Shown: one piece after another, positions 51,527-61,768 of the stretch
Position numbering within the stretch: position 1 is the stretch's first letter
Layout: the number at the start of each line of letters is the position of its first letter
NCBI RefSeq assembly: GCF_902833085.1
Contig: NZ_CADFEB010000013.1
Span: 186,001 to 250,000 of the forward strand
Direction: 5' to 3'
Length of the DNA stretch: 64,000 bases
Source: Burkholderia ubonensis
GTDB taxonomy: Bacteria > Pseudomonadota > Gammaproteobacteria > Burkholderiales > Burkholderiaceae
Notes under the pieces: generated by a model
What the model was told of the DNA's origin: nothing
Databases searched by the model: none
What the model saw: only the letters and a program-made list of their open reading frames with translations
Position numbers and translations under genes: made by a program

Positions 51527-51813
51527 GAGCCTGGATCCTGTAGCCGGCGGCAGGTGGCCGCCACGAAAGTGGAACAACTCGCCCGCAACGGCGCAGGCGC
51601 GCGTGGGCGAGGTGAGACGCGAATTGACAAAGAGCGGGCACGACCCGCGCCGCCTGGGCGGCGCGTAAAGGCATGATTTTACCCGACTTTCGGCCCGTTT
51701 AGGCGACGGGAGTGCGGGGAAACCCCACTGGCCGTCCGGACAGGTGGGTTTGGCCCCGCGTTGGCGATACCATACGGCCATTCTGATTATCGAGTCGTAC
51801 CGTGTTGGAAACC

Positions 51814-52623
51814 ATGGAGAACACCGCGCCGTCCGCATCGGGCGCGGCACAGCCGTCGGAGCCGCTGCGCGGCGGCTTTACGTCAACCCGCTTCGTGCTC
51901 GTCGAGCCGAGCCATCCCGGCAACGTCGGCGCCGCCGCGCGCGCGCTGAAGACAATGGGCTTCTCGCGGCTCGTGCTGGTCGCGCCGCGGGTGCCGCACG
52001 TGCAGAGCGACCCCGAGGCGATCGCGATGGCGAGCGGTGCGGACGACGTGCTCGCGTCCGCGCACGTCGTGCCGACGCTCGGCGACGCGCTGTCCGGCGT
52101 CCACTGGTCGATCGCGCTGACCGCGCGCACGCGCGAGTACGGCCCGCCGCGGCTCGCGCCGCGCGCGGCCGCCGAGCAGGCCTGCGCGCAGGTCGGCACG
52201 GGCGACATCGCGATCGTGTTCGGCAACGAGCGCACCGGCCTCGCGAACGAGCACGTCGACCAGTGCAGCGCGCTCGCGCATATTCCGGCGAACCCGGCGT
52301 ACAGCTCGCTCAACCTCGCGCAGGCGGTGCAGGTGCTGGCCTATGAGCTGCGGATCGCGTTCCTCGAACGCGCGAACGCGTCGTTGCCGCGGCCGGAAGC
52401 CGGCACGCTCGCGCAGAGCGACGAGATCGAGCGGATGTACGTGCACCTCGAGAACGCGCTGATCGCGCTCGATTTTCTCGACCCGCGCAATCCGAAGAAG
52501 CTGATGCCGAGGCTGCGGCGCCTGTTCGCGCGCACCGGGCTGGAGCGGGAGGAGCTGAACATCCTGCGCGGCATCGCGAAGCACATCCTGCTGAAATCTC
52601 GCACGCCGGACCGCGACGCCTGA
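51814..52623 (+). CDS. trmJ: tRNA (cytidine/uridine-2'-O-)-methyltransferase TrmJ
   Basis: About 269 residues, SPOUT-class methyltransferase modifying the ribose at position 32 of tRNAs. Family motifs: [21 protein letters not shown] (about 26, shown in part), [18 protein letters not shown] (about 140) and [16 protein letters not shown] (about 160), the knotted SAM site. The C-terminal helical extension (about 200-269) is typical of TrmJ. A GTG four codons earlier (51,802) is an alternative start. The 287-bp gap before it holds the divergent suhB promoter. Confidence 0.93.
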   Translation: MENTAPSASGAAQPSEPLRGGFTSTRFVLVEPSHPGNVGAAARALKTMGFSRLVLVAPRVPHVQSDPEAIAMASGADDVLASAHVVPTLGDALSGVHWSIALTARTREYGPPRLAPRAAAEQACAQVGTGDIAIVFGNERTGLANEHVDQCSALAHIPANPAYSSLNLAQAVQVLAYELRIAFLERANASLPRPEAGTLAQSDEIERMYVHLENALIALDFLDPRNPKKLMPRLRRLFARTGLEREELNILRGIAKHILLKSRTPDRDA

Positions 52624-52797
52624 CGCACCGCGGGGCCGCCGCGCGAATACCCGCGCCGGCGCCGGGGAGAAATGCGCGACGTCGTGCGAGCGTGCGCGAC
52701 TCGCCCTAAAATCGCCGAACGTCATATACAAAGCAGCCGGCGCGATAAAGCCGGCCATTGCCGGCGGTGCGCGCCGGCCTTTTCCCCAGATCAGACC

Positions 52798-53571
52798 ATG
52801 TTCACGAGACTGCGCGAAGACGTTGCGACGATTCGCGAGCGGGATCCCGCCGCTCGCAGTGCCTGGGAAGTGCTGACCTGTTATCCGGGGCTGCATGCGC
52901 TGATGCTGCACCGCTTCGCGCACGCGTGCTGGCGCGCGAGGCGCTACTGGCTCGCGCGTTTCGCGTCGCAGGTCGGCCGGTTCCTGACCGGCATCGAGAT
53001 CCACCCCGGCGCGACGATCGGCCGGCGCGTGTTCATCGATCACGGGATGGGCGTCGTGATCGGCGAGACGGCGATCGTCGGCGACGACTGCACGATCTAC
53101 CAGGGCGTGACACTGGGCGGCACGTCGCTCACGCGCGGCGCGAAGCGTCACCCGACGCTCGAGGCCGGCGTGATCGTCGGCGCGGGCGCGAAAGTGCTCG
53201 GCGGTTTCACGATCGGCGCGGGCGCGAAGATCGGCTCGAATGCGGTGGTCGTGAAGCCGGTGCCGGCGGGCGGCACGGCGGTCGGCAACCCGGCGCGCGT
53301 CGTGATGCCGGCGCAGCCGAAGCCGCAACCCGAGCGCGCGGCGTTCTGTGCGTACGGCATCACGCCGAATGCGGACGATCCGATGTCGCTCGCGATACAC
53401 GGGCTGATCGATCACGCGGCGAAGGAAAGCCGGCGCGTCGACGAAATCGTCGCGGCGCTCGAGCGGCTCGGCACGCATCTGGAAACGCTGCAGGGCGCCG
53501 ATGCGGCGCGCCTCGACCTGCGCCGCCTGTCGGCGGTGCTGGAAGGCAAGGCGGTCGAGCGCGAGTCCTGA
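52798..53571 (+). CDS. cysE: Serine O-acetyltransferase
   Basis: 257-residue enzyme making O-acetylserine for cysteine synthesis. The N-terminal helical domain (about 1-65) precedes the left-handed beta-helix with [19 protein letters not shown] and [11 protein letters not shown] (catalytic His/Asp near residue 83) and the hexapeptide tail [15 protein letters not shown]. The start [18 protein letters not shown] is family-typical. It follows trmJ by 174 bp, a pairing also seen near isc genes in other bacteria. Confidence 0.95.
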   Translation: MFTRLREDVATIRERDPAARSAWEVLTCYPGLHALMLHRFAHACWRARRYWLARFASQVGRFLTGIEIHPGATIGRRVFIDHGMGVVIGETAIVGDDCTIYQGVTLGGTSLTRGAKRHPTLEAGVIVGAGAKVLGGFTIGAGAKIGSNAVVVKPVPAGGTAVGNPARVVMPAQPKPQPERAAFCAYGITPNADDPMSLAIHGLIDHAAKESRRVDEIVAALERLGTHLETLQGADAARLDLRRLSAVLEGKAVERES

Positions 53572-53631
53572 GCGGCGGGGCGTTGCCGCGGGCGGCAGCC
53601 GTTCGGCCGTGGCCTGCCGGGCCTGCGGCCG

Positions 53632-54432
53632 TCAGTCGAGCGGCATCGCGTGGATGCCTTCGGCGTCGACGCGCAGATAGCCGCCGCGCGGCATTCCGTG
53701 ATCGAGATCCCAGTCCGGCAGCACCCAGCGCACGCCGTTGGGTTCGAGATGGCGCGCGGGGCGATGCGTATGGCCGTGGATCATGACGCTCGCGCGGCTC
53801 TGCCTGAACAGCGCGGCCACACCTTCGCGCGTGACGTCGTAGATCGGCGAGGCGGGGCGCATCCGGCCGGCTTCGCTCTTTGCGCGCATGCGTTCCGCGA
53901 GCGCGTGGCGCCAGCGAAACGGCCACACGAGAAACAGCCACTGCGCGAGGCGGTTGCGCGCGAAGCGCCGGAACACCTGATAGCCGACGTCGGCGGTGCA
54001 CTGCGCGTCGCCGTGCGCGAGCACGATGCGCTGGCCGAACGCCATGATCAGCGCCGGATCGGGCAGCAGCATCGCGCCGGCCGCCTTCATGAAGCGCTTG
54101 CCGAGCAGGAAGTCGCGGTTGCCGTGCATCACGTAGAGCGCGATGCCGCGCTCGGAGAGCGTATGCAGCAGCGCGGCCATGTGCTTGACGAACGGATCGT
54201 CGTCGAGCATGTCGTCGCCGATCCAGTATTCGAACAGGTCGCCGAGAATGAAGACCGAGTCGGCGCTGTCCGCGGTGTATGTCACGAAATGCTCGAACGC
54301 GGCGACCGTCTTCGGGATCGCATCGCTCAGATGCAGATCGGACAGGAACAGAAACGGGCGTGCGGCCTGCGCGTATTCGCGCTCGCCCGGCACGCCCGCG
54401 GAGACGCTTCGCGGCGGAGTCTCCTGCAACAT
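53632..54432 (-). CDS. lpxH: UDP-2,3-diacylglucosamine diphosphatase LpxH
   Basis: 266-residue peripheral membrane metallophosphatase that makes lipid X in lipid A synthesis. Calcineurin-type motifs are intact: FLSDLHLS (about residue 30), FILGDLFEYWIGDD (about 62), MHGNRDFLLG (about 103), LAHGDAQCT (about 137) and IHGHTHRPARH (about 219). The first ~25 residues are variable. It is the last gene of the minus-strand run TPR gene-ppiA-ppiB-lpxH. Confidence 0.95.
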   Translation of the reverse strand: MLQETPPRSVSAGVPGEREYAQAARPFLFLSDLHLSDAIPKTVAAFEHFVTYTADSADSVFILGDLFEYWIGDDMLDDDPFVKHMAALLHTLSERGIALYVMHGNRDFLLGKRFMKAAGAMLLPDPALIMAFGQRIVLAHGDAQCTADVGYQVFRRFARNRLAQWLFLVWPFRWRHALAERMRAKSEAGRMRPASPIYDVTREGVAALFRQSRASVMIHGHTHRPARHLEPNGVRWVLPDWDLDHGMPRGGYLRVDAEGIHAMPLD

Positions 54433-54455
54433 CGAAGTGCCTCCGTATCGGCTCG

Positions 54456-54947
54456 TCAGACGACGACGGCCTTCTCGATCACGACGTCGTCGGTCGGGAC
54501 GTCCTGATGGAAGCCTGCGTTGCCCGTCTTCACGGCCTTGATCTTGTCGACCACGTCCTGGCCTTCGACGACCTTGCCGAACACCGCGTAGCCCCAGCCT
54601 TGCGGCGTCGGCGACGAGTGGTTCAGGAAATCGTTGTCGTTCACGTTGATGAAGAACTGGGCGGTTGCCGAGTGCGGATCGTTGGTGCGCGCCATCGCGA
54701 CCGTGTACGTGTCGTTCTTCAGGCCGTTGTTCGCCTCGTTGTCGATCGGCGCGTCCGTCGGCTTCTGCTTCAGGCCCGGCTCGAAGCCGCCGCCCTGGAT
54801 CATGAAGCCGTTGATCACGCGATGGAACACCGTGCCGTCATAGTGGCCCTTCTTCACGTAGTTCAGGAAGTTCTCGACCGTCTTCGGCGCTTTTTCGGCG
54901 TCGAGTTCGAGCTTGATCACGCCGTGGTTCGTGTGCAGTTCAACCAT
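54456..54947 (-). CDS. ppiB: Cytoplasmic cyclophilin-type peptidyl-prolyl isomerase
   Basis: 163-residue cyclophilin without a signal peptide. Core motifs: [15 protein letters not shown] (about residue 41, with catalytic Arg), [19 protein letters not shown] (about 84) and [16 protein letters not shown]. It lies directly after a second, exported cyclophilin and before lpxH by 24 bp, all on the minus strand. Confidence 0.95.
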   Translation of the reverse strand: MVELHTNHGVIKLELDAEKAPKTVENFLNYVKKGHYDGTVFHRVINGFMIQGGGFEPGLKQKPTDAPIDNEANNGLKNDTYTVAMARTNDPHSATAQFFINVNDNDFLNHSSPTPQGWGYAVFGKVVEGQDVVDKIKAVKTGNAGFHQDVPTDDVVIEKAVVV

Positions 54948-55037
54948 GATGAATTCCTTCGATAGGGCGGTTTAAATGGCACGCGGCCGGTCGTGCGACG
55001 CGGCCGCGTGAGTCGCCGGAACGGGGTCCGGCCGGAT

Positions 55038-55613
55038 TTACTTCGAGACGACGCTCGCCGATTCGATCAGGACGGCCTGATCCGGCACGTCGCGCATCGG
55101 GCCGCGCACCGTCGTCGGCACCGCTTCGATCTTCTTCACGACGTCGAGGCCCGACACGACCTTGCCGAACACCGCGTAGCCGTTGCCGTCCGGGTTCGGG
55201 TAGTCGAGGCCGCCGTTGTCCACCGTATTGATGAAGAACTGCGCAGTCGCCGAATTCGGGTCGCTCGTGCGCGCCATCGCGATCGTGCCCAGCGTGTTCT
55301 TCAGACCATTGCGGCTCTCGAGCGGAATCGGCGCGCGCGTCGGCTTCTCGTCGAAGTTGGCCTTGTAGCCGCCGCCCTGGATCATGAAGCCCTTGATCAC
55401 GCGATGGAAGATCGTGCCGTTGTACTGGCCGGCCTTCACGTAATCGAGGAAGTTGGCGACCGTTTTCGGCGCCTTCTCCGGGTACAGCTCGACGCGGATG
55501 TCGCCCTGCGAGGTCTTCAACTGCACGACGGGGTGCGCAGTGGCCGTTTGCGCGAACGCGGGTGCGGTCGCGAGGAGGGCGGCGCCGCCAAGCGCCAGCA
55601 ACAGACGTTTCAT
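55038..55613 (-). CDS. ppiA: Periplasmic cyclophilin-type peptidyl-prolyl isomerase
   Basis: 191-residue cyclophilin with a Sec signal peptide (MKRLLLALGGAALLATAPAFA, by segments, cleavage about residue 21). The core repeats that of the neighbouring cytoplasmic gene: [34 protein letters not shown] and [15 protein letters not shown]. The pair looks like a tandem duplication that split into a periplasmic and a cytoplasmic form. Confidence 0.94.
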   Translation of the reverse strand: MKRLLLALGGAALLATAPAFAQTATAHPVVQLKTSQGDIRVELYPEKAPKTVANFLDYVKAGQYNGTIFHRVIKGFMIQGGGYKANFDEKPTRAPIPLESRNGLKNTLGTIAMARTSDPNSATAQFFINTVDNGGLDYPNPDGNGYAVFGKVVSGLDVVKKIEAVPTTVRGPMRDVPDQAVLIESASVVSK

Positions 55614-55670
55614 TGCGATCCTCTGGTTGGATGGGTGGAGTGCCAGGGTGGGTGGAGTGTCGCGCGCCGC

Positions 55671-56393
55671 TTACTGCGACGGCGCGACGTACGGTGCCGT
55701 CATTGCGCCGGACGGGCCGCCGAACTGGAACGTCGGCGACAGCGGCAACGTGGTGGTGGTCACGTTCGCGGCCGCGCGGTCCGAGTACGCGCGCGTCGAC
55801 GGTGCGGCGGCGCGCGCGCCCGCGGCGGCCTTCGGCGGCGTGATGATCTTCTGCAGGTCGGCGAGGCGCTGCGCGGTCGGGCCGCTCGTGCGGCCGAGCG
55901 ATTGCGCGCGCTTGTACGATTCGGCCGCGAGGCGCAGGTACAGGTCGCCGAGATTCTCGTACGCGAGCGTGTAGCTCGGGTTGGTCTGGGTCGCGGTGAC
56001 GAGCGCCGAGCGCGCTTCGTCATAGCGGCCGTGCTTCGCATAGAGCGCCGCGAGATTGTTGTACGGCTCGGGCAGTTCGGGATAGGCCTGGGTGATCGCG
56101 ACGAATTGCTGGATCGCGTCGTCGTCGCGGTTCAGGCGCGCGAGCACGGTGCCGCGCTTGAACTGGGCCTGCACGTCGTGCGGGTTCGCGGCGATGCGCG
56201 CGTCGAGCTGCGCGAGCGCCTGTTTCCACTGCTTGCCGGCGATCGACGAGTCGATCTCGGGGGTGCCGTCGGCCGTGGGCTGGCCCTTCTGCGCGTGGGC
56301 CGCGGCGGCAGGCAGGAACGTCAGCGCGACGCCCATGACGGCGGTCGCAACGAGGGTCGCAGCGCTCTGCGCGCGGCCGCGGGGAGATTTCAT
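55671..56393 (-). CDS. Exported TPR-repeat protein
   Basis: About 240 residues from the ATG at 56,393 (MKSPRGRAQSA); the frame is open further up but without a start signal. A signal peptide (about 1-35, ending AAAAHAQ) predicts a periplasmic location. Three to four tetratricopeptide repeats span about residues 55-165 (WKQALAQLDARIAANPHD, YNNLAALYAKHGRYDEA, YENLGDLYLRLAAESYKRA). The tail is Ala/Thr-rich. TPRs bind proteins; the partner is unknown. It is divergent from cysS. Confidence 0.85.
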   Translation of the reverse strand: MKSPRGRAQSAATLVATAVMGVALTFLPAAAAHAQKGQPTADGTPEIDSSIAGKQWKQALAQLDARIAANPHDVQAQFKRGTVLARLNRDDDAIQQFVAITQAYPELPEPYNNLAALYAKHGRYDEARSALVTATQTNPSYTLAYENLGDLYLRLAAESYKRAQSLGRTSGPTAQRLADLQKIITPPKAAAGARAAAPSTRAYSDRAAANVTTTTLPLSPTFQFGGPSGAMTAPYVAPSQ

Positions 56394-56627
56394 AGGCGTA
56401 AATCGGAATGTTATACTCCGAGCCATTCTAACAAAACGTCTGCGCGTTCCGGCGAGCCGCAGGCAGTCTTTCTTTTGCCTCTCGTGGCCGTCACCGCTGT
56501 GCTTGCAGCCTGACCGCTCCATGTGATATCGAGGACGCGCGGCACGATGCCGCGGCGGCGGCTCGATCGTTTCGCATGCAGGGCGAGTATCGCCATGGCG
56601 GTTTTCTTCGGCTCACGGTTCATCTCT

Positions 56628-58025
56628 ATGGAATCACTGCGCATCTACAACACGCTCGCGCGTGACAAGCAAGTTTTCGTGCCGCGCCAGCCCGGCGAGG
56701 TGCGGATGTACGTATGCGGAATCACCGTCTACGACTATTGTCACGTGGGCCACGCGCGCATGCTGGTCGTGTTCGACCTCGTGCAGCGCTGGCTGCGTGC
56801 GATCGGCTACCGGGTCACGTACGTGCGCAACATCACCGACATCGACGACAAGATCATCCGCCGCGCGGTCGAGAACGGCGAGACGATCAAGTCGCTGACC
56901 GACCGTTTCATCGCCGCGATGCACGAGGACGAGGATGCGCTCGGCATCCAGCGCCCGGACATCGAGCCGCGCGCGACGCACTTCATTCCGCAGATGCTCG
57001 GGATGATCGAGACGCTCGAGGCGAACGGCTACGCGTACCAGGCGAATGACGGCGACGTCAACTATTCGGTGCGCAAGTTCGCGAACTACGGGAAGCTGTC
57101 GGGCAAGTCGCTCGACGACCTGCGCGCGGGCGAGCGCGTCGCCGCGAACGATGCGAAGGAAGATCCGCTCGATTTCGTGCTGTGGAAGCGCGCGAAGGCG
57201 GAGGATCCGGAAGGCGCGTCGTGGGATTCGAAGTACGGCGCGGGCCGGCCCGGCTGGCACATCGAGTGCTCGGCGATGGGCTGCACGCTGCTCGGCGACC
57301 ATTTCGACATCCACGGCGGCGGGCAGGACCTGCAGTTCCCGCACCACGAGAACGAGATTGCGCAGAGCGAGGGCGCGACCGGCCAGACGTTCGTCAATTA
57401 CTGGATTCACAACGGCTTCGTGCAGGTCGACAACGAGAAGATGTCGAAGTCGCTCGGCAACTTCTTCACGATTCGCGACGTGCTGGAGCAGTACGATGCC
57501 GAGGTCGTGCGCTTCTTCATCGTGCGCACGCATTACCGTTCGCCGCTCAACTACAGCGACGTGCATCTCGACGATGCGCGCGCGGCGCTGACGCGGCTCT
57601 ACACCGCCTTGAAGGACATCGCGCCGGATGCGGCCGCGCTCGACTGGAACGAGCCGCACGCGCAGCGCTTCGCGGCCGCGATGAACGACGATTTCAACAC
57701 GTCGCTCGCGGTGTCCGTGCTGTTCGAGCTGGCGGGCGAAGTGAACCGCGCGCGCGATGCGGCGCTGGCGCGCCAGCTGAAGCAGCTGGCGGGACTATTG
57801 GGATTGCTCGGCCGCGAGCCGCGCGCGTTCCTGCAGCAGGCGGCTGGCGCCGCGCAGGAAGGCGCGCTGGCGGCCGACGAGATCGAAGCGAGGATCGCCG
57901 CGCGCGGCGCGGCGAAACGTGCGAAGGACTATGCCGAAGCGGACCGGATCCGGGCGGAACTGCTCGAAGCCGGTGTCGCGCTTGAAGACAAACCGGGCGG
58001 GTCGACCGAATGGCGCCGCGTATGA
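56628..58025 (+). CDS. cysS: Cysteinyl-tRNA synthetase
   Basis: 465-residue class I synthetase. The HIGH-type motif is in [15 protein letters not shown] (about residue 31) and KMSKS in [12 protein letters not shown] (about 268). The zinc ligands include YVCGIT (Cys28), HIECSAMGC (about 209) and [10 protein letters not shown] (about 234). [14 protein letters not shown] at 56,628 is the family start; the frame is open 35 codons further up. It shares a divergent region with the TPR gene. Confidence 0.97.
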   Translation: MESLRIYNTLARDKQVFVPRQPGEVRMYVCGITVYDYCHVGHARMLVVFDLVQRWLRAIGYRVTYVRNITDIDDKIIRRAVENGETIKSLTDRFIAAMHEDEDALGIQRPDIEPRATHFIPQMLGMIETLEANGYAYQANDGDVNYSVRKFANYGKLSGKSLDDLRAGERVAANDAKEDPLDFVLWKRAKAEDPEGASWDSKYGAGRPGWHIECSAMGCTLLGDHFDIHGGGQDLQFPHHENEIAQSEGATGQTFVNYWIHNGFVQVDNEKMSKSLGNFFTIRDVLEQYDAEVVRFFIVRTHYRSPLNYSDVHLDDARAALTRLYTALKDIAPDAAALDWNEPHAQRFAAAMNDDFNTSLAVSVLFELAGEVNRARDAALARQLKQLAGLLGLLGREPRAFLQQAAGAAQEGALAADEIEARIAARGAAKRAKDYAEADRIRAELLEAGVALEDKPGGSTEWRRV

Positions 58026-58068
58026 GCGCGCAGCGTTCCACTGACCGATTCGTCAGGTAGGAGGCAAG

Positions 58069-58896
58069 ATGGCAACGGCCAGAAAAGCGCCGGTCAAGCG
58101 CGCGACGCCTGTCGCTGCGCGTCCGGCAGCCAAGCGTGCGCCGGCGGCGAAGGCGGACGCGAAGCGCGTCGCGCCGAACGGCGCCGCGCTCAACGGTCAC
58201 GCGCAGCCGCCGGCGGCGAAGCCGGCGCGCGCATCCGACGCAGTCGCGCCGGCGGAGGTCGACGGCGTCGACGTCGTCGTGCGTCCCGCATACTGGGACA
58301 AGGCATGCGCGGATCTCGTCAAGCGCGACCGCATCATGAAGAAGCTGATCCCGAAGTTCGGCCCCGCGCATCTCGTCAAGCGCGGCGACCCGTTCGTCAC
58401 GCTCGCGCGCTCGGTGGTCGGCCAGCAGATCTCGGTGGCGTCCGCGCAGTCGGTGTGGGCGAGCATCGAGGCGGCCAGCCCGAAGCTCGCGCCGCAGCAG
58501 GTGATCAAGCTCGGTCCGGACAAGCTGATCGCGTGCGGGTTGTCGAAGCGCAAGACGGAATACATTCTCGACGTCGCGCAGCACTTCGTGTCGGGCGCGC
58601 TGCACGTCGACAAGTGGACGTCGATGGAAGACGAGGACGTGATCGCGGAACTCACGCAGATCCGCGGCATCAGCCGCTGGACGGCGGAGATGTTCCTGAT
58701 CTTCAACCTGTCGCGTCCGGACGTGCTGCCGCTCGACGATCCCGGCCTGATCCGCGCGATCAGCGTCAATTATTTCAGCGGGGAGCCGGTCACGCGCAGC
58801 GAGGCGCGGGAAGTGGCGGCCAACTGGGAGCCGTGGCGCACCGTCGCGACCTGGTACATGTGGCGCAGCCTGGACTCGCTGGACACCGGGGCCTGA
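58069..58896 (+). CDS. DNA-3-methyladenine glycosylase, AlkA-like, with basic N-terminal tail
   Basis: 275 residues. Residues ~70-275 are a helix-hairpin-helix GPD glycosylase removing alkylated bases: SVVGQQISVASAQSVW (about 115), the HhH hairpin LTQIRGISRWTAEMFLIF (about 192) and the catalytic Asp in LPLDDPGLIRAI (about 225). Residues 1-65 are a low-complexity Ala/Lys/Arg/Pro tail (ATARKAPVKRATPVAARPAAKR), resembling histone-H1-like segments and probably aiding DNA binding. It sits between cysS and accA. GTAGGAGG precedes the ATG. Confidence 0.92.
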   Translation: MATARKAPVKRATPVAARPAAKRAPAAKADAKRVAPNGAALNGHAQPPAAKPARASDAVAPAEVDGVDVVVRPAYWDKACADLVKRDRIMKKLIPKFGPAHLVKRGDPFVTLARSVVGQQISVASAQSVWASIEAASPKLAPQQVIKLGPDKLIACGLSKRKTEYILDVAQHFVSGALHVDKWTSMEDEDVIAELTQIRGISRWTAEMFLIFNLSRPDVLPLDDPGLIRAISVNYFSGEPVTRSEAREVAANWEPWRTVATWYMWRSLDSLDTGA

Positions 58897-58998
58897 TCAG
58901 GGCTATCGGGTTTTAAACATCAATAGTTGAGAACCGGTTTTGAGCGTCGCGCGCGCGGGTAGAATACGCGCTGCCGCAAGACCCAAGGATTCGAACAC

Positions 58999-59970
58999 AT
59001 GAAAACCACGTTTCTGGATTTCGAACAGCCGATCGCCGAACTCGAGGCCAAGATCGAAGAGCTGCGCTTTGTGCAGGACGATTCGGCTGTCGATATTTCG
59101 GAAGAAATCGAGCGGCTGTCGAAGAAGAGCCAGCAACTGACGAAGGACCTGTACGCGAACCTGTCGCCGTGGCAGGTGTCGCAGATCGCGCGGCATCCGC
59201 AGCGCCCGTACACGCTCGACTACGTCGCGGAGCTGTTTACCGATTTTCACGAGCTGCACGGCGACCGCGCGTTCGCGGACGACCTGTCGATCGTCGGCGG
59301 CCTCGCGCGCTTCGGCGGCCATCCGTGCATGGTGATCGGCCACCAGAAGGGGCGCGACACGAAGGAGCGCGCGGCGCGCAACTTCGGGATGCCGCGTCCG
59401 GAAGGCTATCGCAAGGCCGAGCGCCTGATGCGGCTCGCCGAGAAATTCGGGCTGCCGATCTTCACGTTCGTCGATACGCCGGGCGCGTATCCGGGCATCG
59501 GCGCGGAAGAGCGCGGCCAGTCGGAAGCGATCGGCCGCAACCTGTACGTGATGGCCGAGCTGAAGACGCCGATCATCACGACCGTGATCGGCGAGGGCGG
59601 CTCGGGCGGCGCGCTCGCGATCGCCGTGGCCGACACCGTGATGATGCTGCAGTTCTCGACCTATTCGGTGATCTCGCCGGAGGGCTGCGCGTCGATCCTG
59701 TGGAAGAGCGCCGCGAAGGCGCCCGAGGCGGCCGAAGCGCTTGGCCTGACCGCGCACCGCCTGAAGGCGCTCGGCCTGATCGACAAGATCATCAACGAGC
59801 CGCTCGGCGGCGCGCATCGCGATCCGAAGGGCATGGCCGCGCTGCTGCGCCGTGCGCTCGCCGATTCGCTGCGCCAGTTCCAGGGCATGAGCATCGATGC
59901 GCTGCGCGAGCGCCGCTTCGAACGCCTGATGGCCTACGGCAAGTTCAAGGAAACCACGCCGGGCGCATGA
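58999..59970 (+). CDS. accA: Acetyl-CoA carboxylase carboxyltransferase subunit alpha
   Basis: 323-residue alpha subunit of the carboxyltransferase that makes malonyl-CoA for fatty acid synthesis. N-terminal helices ([18 protein letters not shown]) precede the crotonase-type core with [36 protein letters not shown] and [17 protein letters not shown] (oxyanion-forming glycines). Length matches E. coli AccA (319). It is followed 49 bp later by tilS, a common order. Confidence 0.97.
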   Translation: MKTTFLDFEQPIAELEAKIEELRFVQDDSAVDISEEIERLSKKSQQLTKDLYANLSPWQVSQIARHPQRPYTLDYVAELFTDFHELHGDRAFADDLSIVGGLARFGGHPCMVIGHQKGRDTKERAARNFGMPRPEGYRKAERLMRLAEKFGLPIFTFVDTPGAYPGIGAEERGQSEAIGRNLYVMAELKTPIITTVIGEGGSGGALAIAVADTVMMLQFSTYSVISPEGCASILWKSAAKAPEAAEALGLTAHRLKALGLIDKIINEPLGGAHRDPKGMAALLRRALADSLRQFQGMSIDALRERRFERLMAYGKFKETTPGA

Positions 59971-60019
59971 CCCGCCGCGTGCGTCCATCGCAGCGCGCCC
60001 GCGTGCGCGCTTTTCCATC

Positions 60020-61429
60020 GTGATCCCACCGAGCGAATTTTCCGCCGACCGCGTCGTCCTCGATGCGGTCGGCGTTGCGCTTGCCGACGCGCCGTCCGGC
60101 GCACGCATCGCGATCGCGTACAGCGGCGGGCTCGACTCGTCGGTGCTGCTCGACGCGGCCGTACGCGTCGCGGGCGCGTCGCGCTGCATCGCGCTGCATG
60201 TCCACCACGGGCTGAGCGCGAACGCCGACGCGTGGGCCGCGCACGCGAAGGCGAGCGCCGCGAAGTTCGGCGTCGCATTCGATTCGATGCGCGTCGACGT
60301 GCCGCGCAACAGCGGCGCCGGGATCGAGGCGAGTGCGCGGGAGAGCCGCTACGCGGCGCTCGACGCGATGTGCGAGCGGCATGGCGCGGCCGTGCTGTGG
60401 CTGGCGCAGCACGCCGACGATCAGGCCGAGACGGTGCTGCTGCAGCTGCTGCGCGGCGCGGGTATCGCCGGGATCGCCGCGATGGCGCCGCGCTACCGTC
60501 CGGCGGCGGCACGCGTCGAGCGCGTGCGTCCGCTGCTGCGGCTGCTGCGCGCGCAGCTCGAGCGCTATGCGGCGCAGCGCGAGCTCGCGTGGATCGACGA
60601 CGAATCGAACCTGGACACGCGCTTTGCGCGCAATGCGCTGCGGATCGACGTACTGCCGGCGCTCGCCGTGCACTTTCCGGGCTTTCGTGATGCGCTCGGC
60701 CGGGCCGCACAACATGCGGCGTCGGCGCAGCGCCTGCTCGACGATCTGGCGGAACTGGATTTCGCCGGCGCCGTGCGCGACGACGGACGCGCGCTGTCGC
60801 GCAGCGCGCTGGTCGCGCTCGACGATGCGCGCGGCGCGAACCTGCTGCGTTTCTGGATGCGCAGGCTCGGCCTGCCGGGCGCGTCAGCTGCGCGACTCGC
60901 CGACATGATGCGGCAGTTGCGCGACGCGCACGACGCGCACGCGCTGCGCGTCGATCACGCGGGGCAGTGCCTGCGGCTGTATCGCGATGCCGTCTCCTGG
61001 GAAGCGGGCGACAGCGGCGACCCGGCCGACGACGGCAGTGCCGCGCCGCGCCCCGAATGCACGTGCACGTGGAGCGGGCAGGAGGCCTGGCATCTGCCGG
61101 CGTGGCGCGGCACGTTCGTGTTCGCGCCGGCCGCGGCCGGCGACGCGGACGCGGTGCCCGACGCGCTGCTGCGCGCCGCACCGCTCGCCGCGCGCGCCCG
61201 TGCGGGCGGCGAGCGGATGCGCGCGGCGCCCGGCGGGCCGGGCCGCACGCTGAAGAACCTGTTCCAGGAGCGCGGCGTGCCTTCGTGGCAGCGCGACGTG
61301 CCGCTGCTGTTCGCGGGCGACCGGCTGCTCTTCGTGCCGCGGCTCGGCGTGAACCGCGATGGCGGGGACGTCGACGACGGCGGCGCATGGCGCCGGATCG
61401 AATGGCGGCCCGACCTGCTGATCGCGTGA
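60020..61429 (+). CDS. tilS: tRNA(Ile)-lysidine synthase
   Basis: 469-residue N-type ATP pyrophosphatase that puts lysidine on C34 of tRNA-Ile2, allowing AUA decoding. The PP-loop is in AIAYSGGLDSSVLLDA (about residue 30), and HHGLSANADAW and LAQHADDQAETVLLQLL are family motifs. The C-terminal domain ends with GPGRTLKNLFQERGVPSWQR (in part), the tRNA-binding part. The start is GTG at 60,020. A 339-bp gap follows before lysC. Confidence 0.94.
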   Translation: MIPPSEFSADRVVLDAVGVALADAPSGARIAIAYSGGLDSSVLLDAAVRVAGASRCIALHVHHGLSANADAWAAHAKASAAKFGVAFDSMRVDVPRNSGAGIEASARESRYAALDAMCERHGAAVLWLAQHADDQAETVLLQLLRGAGIAGIAAMAPRYRPAAARVERVRPLLRLLRAQLERYAAQRELAWIDDESNLDTRFARNALRIDVLPALAVHFPGFRDALGRAAQHAASAQRLLDDLAELDFAGAVRDDGRALSRSALVALDDARGANLLRFWMRRLGLPGASAARLADMMRQLRDAHDAHALRVDHAGQCLRLYRDAVSWEAGDSGDPADDGSAAPRPECTCTWSGQEAWHLPAWRGTFVFAPAAAGDADAVPDALLRAAPLAARARAGGERMRAAPGGPGRTLKNLFQERGVPSWQRDVPLLFAGDRLLFVPRLGVNRDGGDVDDGGAWRRIEWRPDLLIA

Positions 61430-61768
61430 CGGGCGCCGGAGCGCGGGGCGATGCCGCGCCGATTTTCACTATTTGGTAAACAGCGCCGGAGCGGCCGCCG
61501 GTACGGCGTCCGGCTTGTCAAGCGGACATCGATCGGGTACGCTCGGTTGTTTGCTCGGCTCGATTTTTGAGCGTTTTGTGCAGGTTTTCCGCGTGACGTA
61601 CCCGGTTTGCGCGGCCTGATCGGCCTTCCGGGCAAAATCCGTCACGCTTGCGTGTTGCGTCCCAGCCGTCTTCCTCGTCGTCCGTCCACAGCCACAAGCC
61701 GCGTGACCGAACGGCAACGCGGTCTGTCCAGCGCGCCCGTGCGGCTTCTCTTCCAGTTCAGAACGACA
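61430..61768 (+). promoter_or_regulatory. Intergenic region upstream of lysC
   Basis: 339 bases with no gene. A weak promoter candidate is TTGTCA (61,515-61,520), 17-base spacer, TACGCT (61,538-61,543), which would give a ~220-base leader for lysC. I looked for a lysine-riboswitch-like fold and saw no convincing one. Composition dips to AT in the middle (around 61,545-61,595). Confidence 0.4.

Noticed and set aside
61430-61768. Lysine riboswitch upstream of lysC
   Set aside because: I could not find the conserved core or paired stems; proteobacterial aspartate kinases of this type are controlled through their ACT domains.
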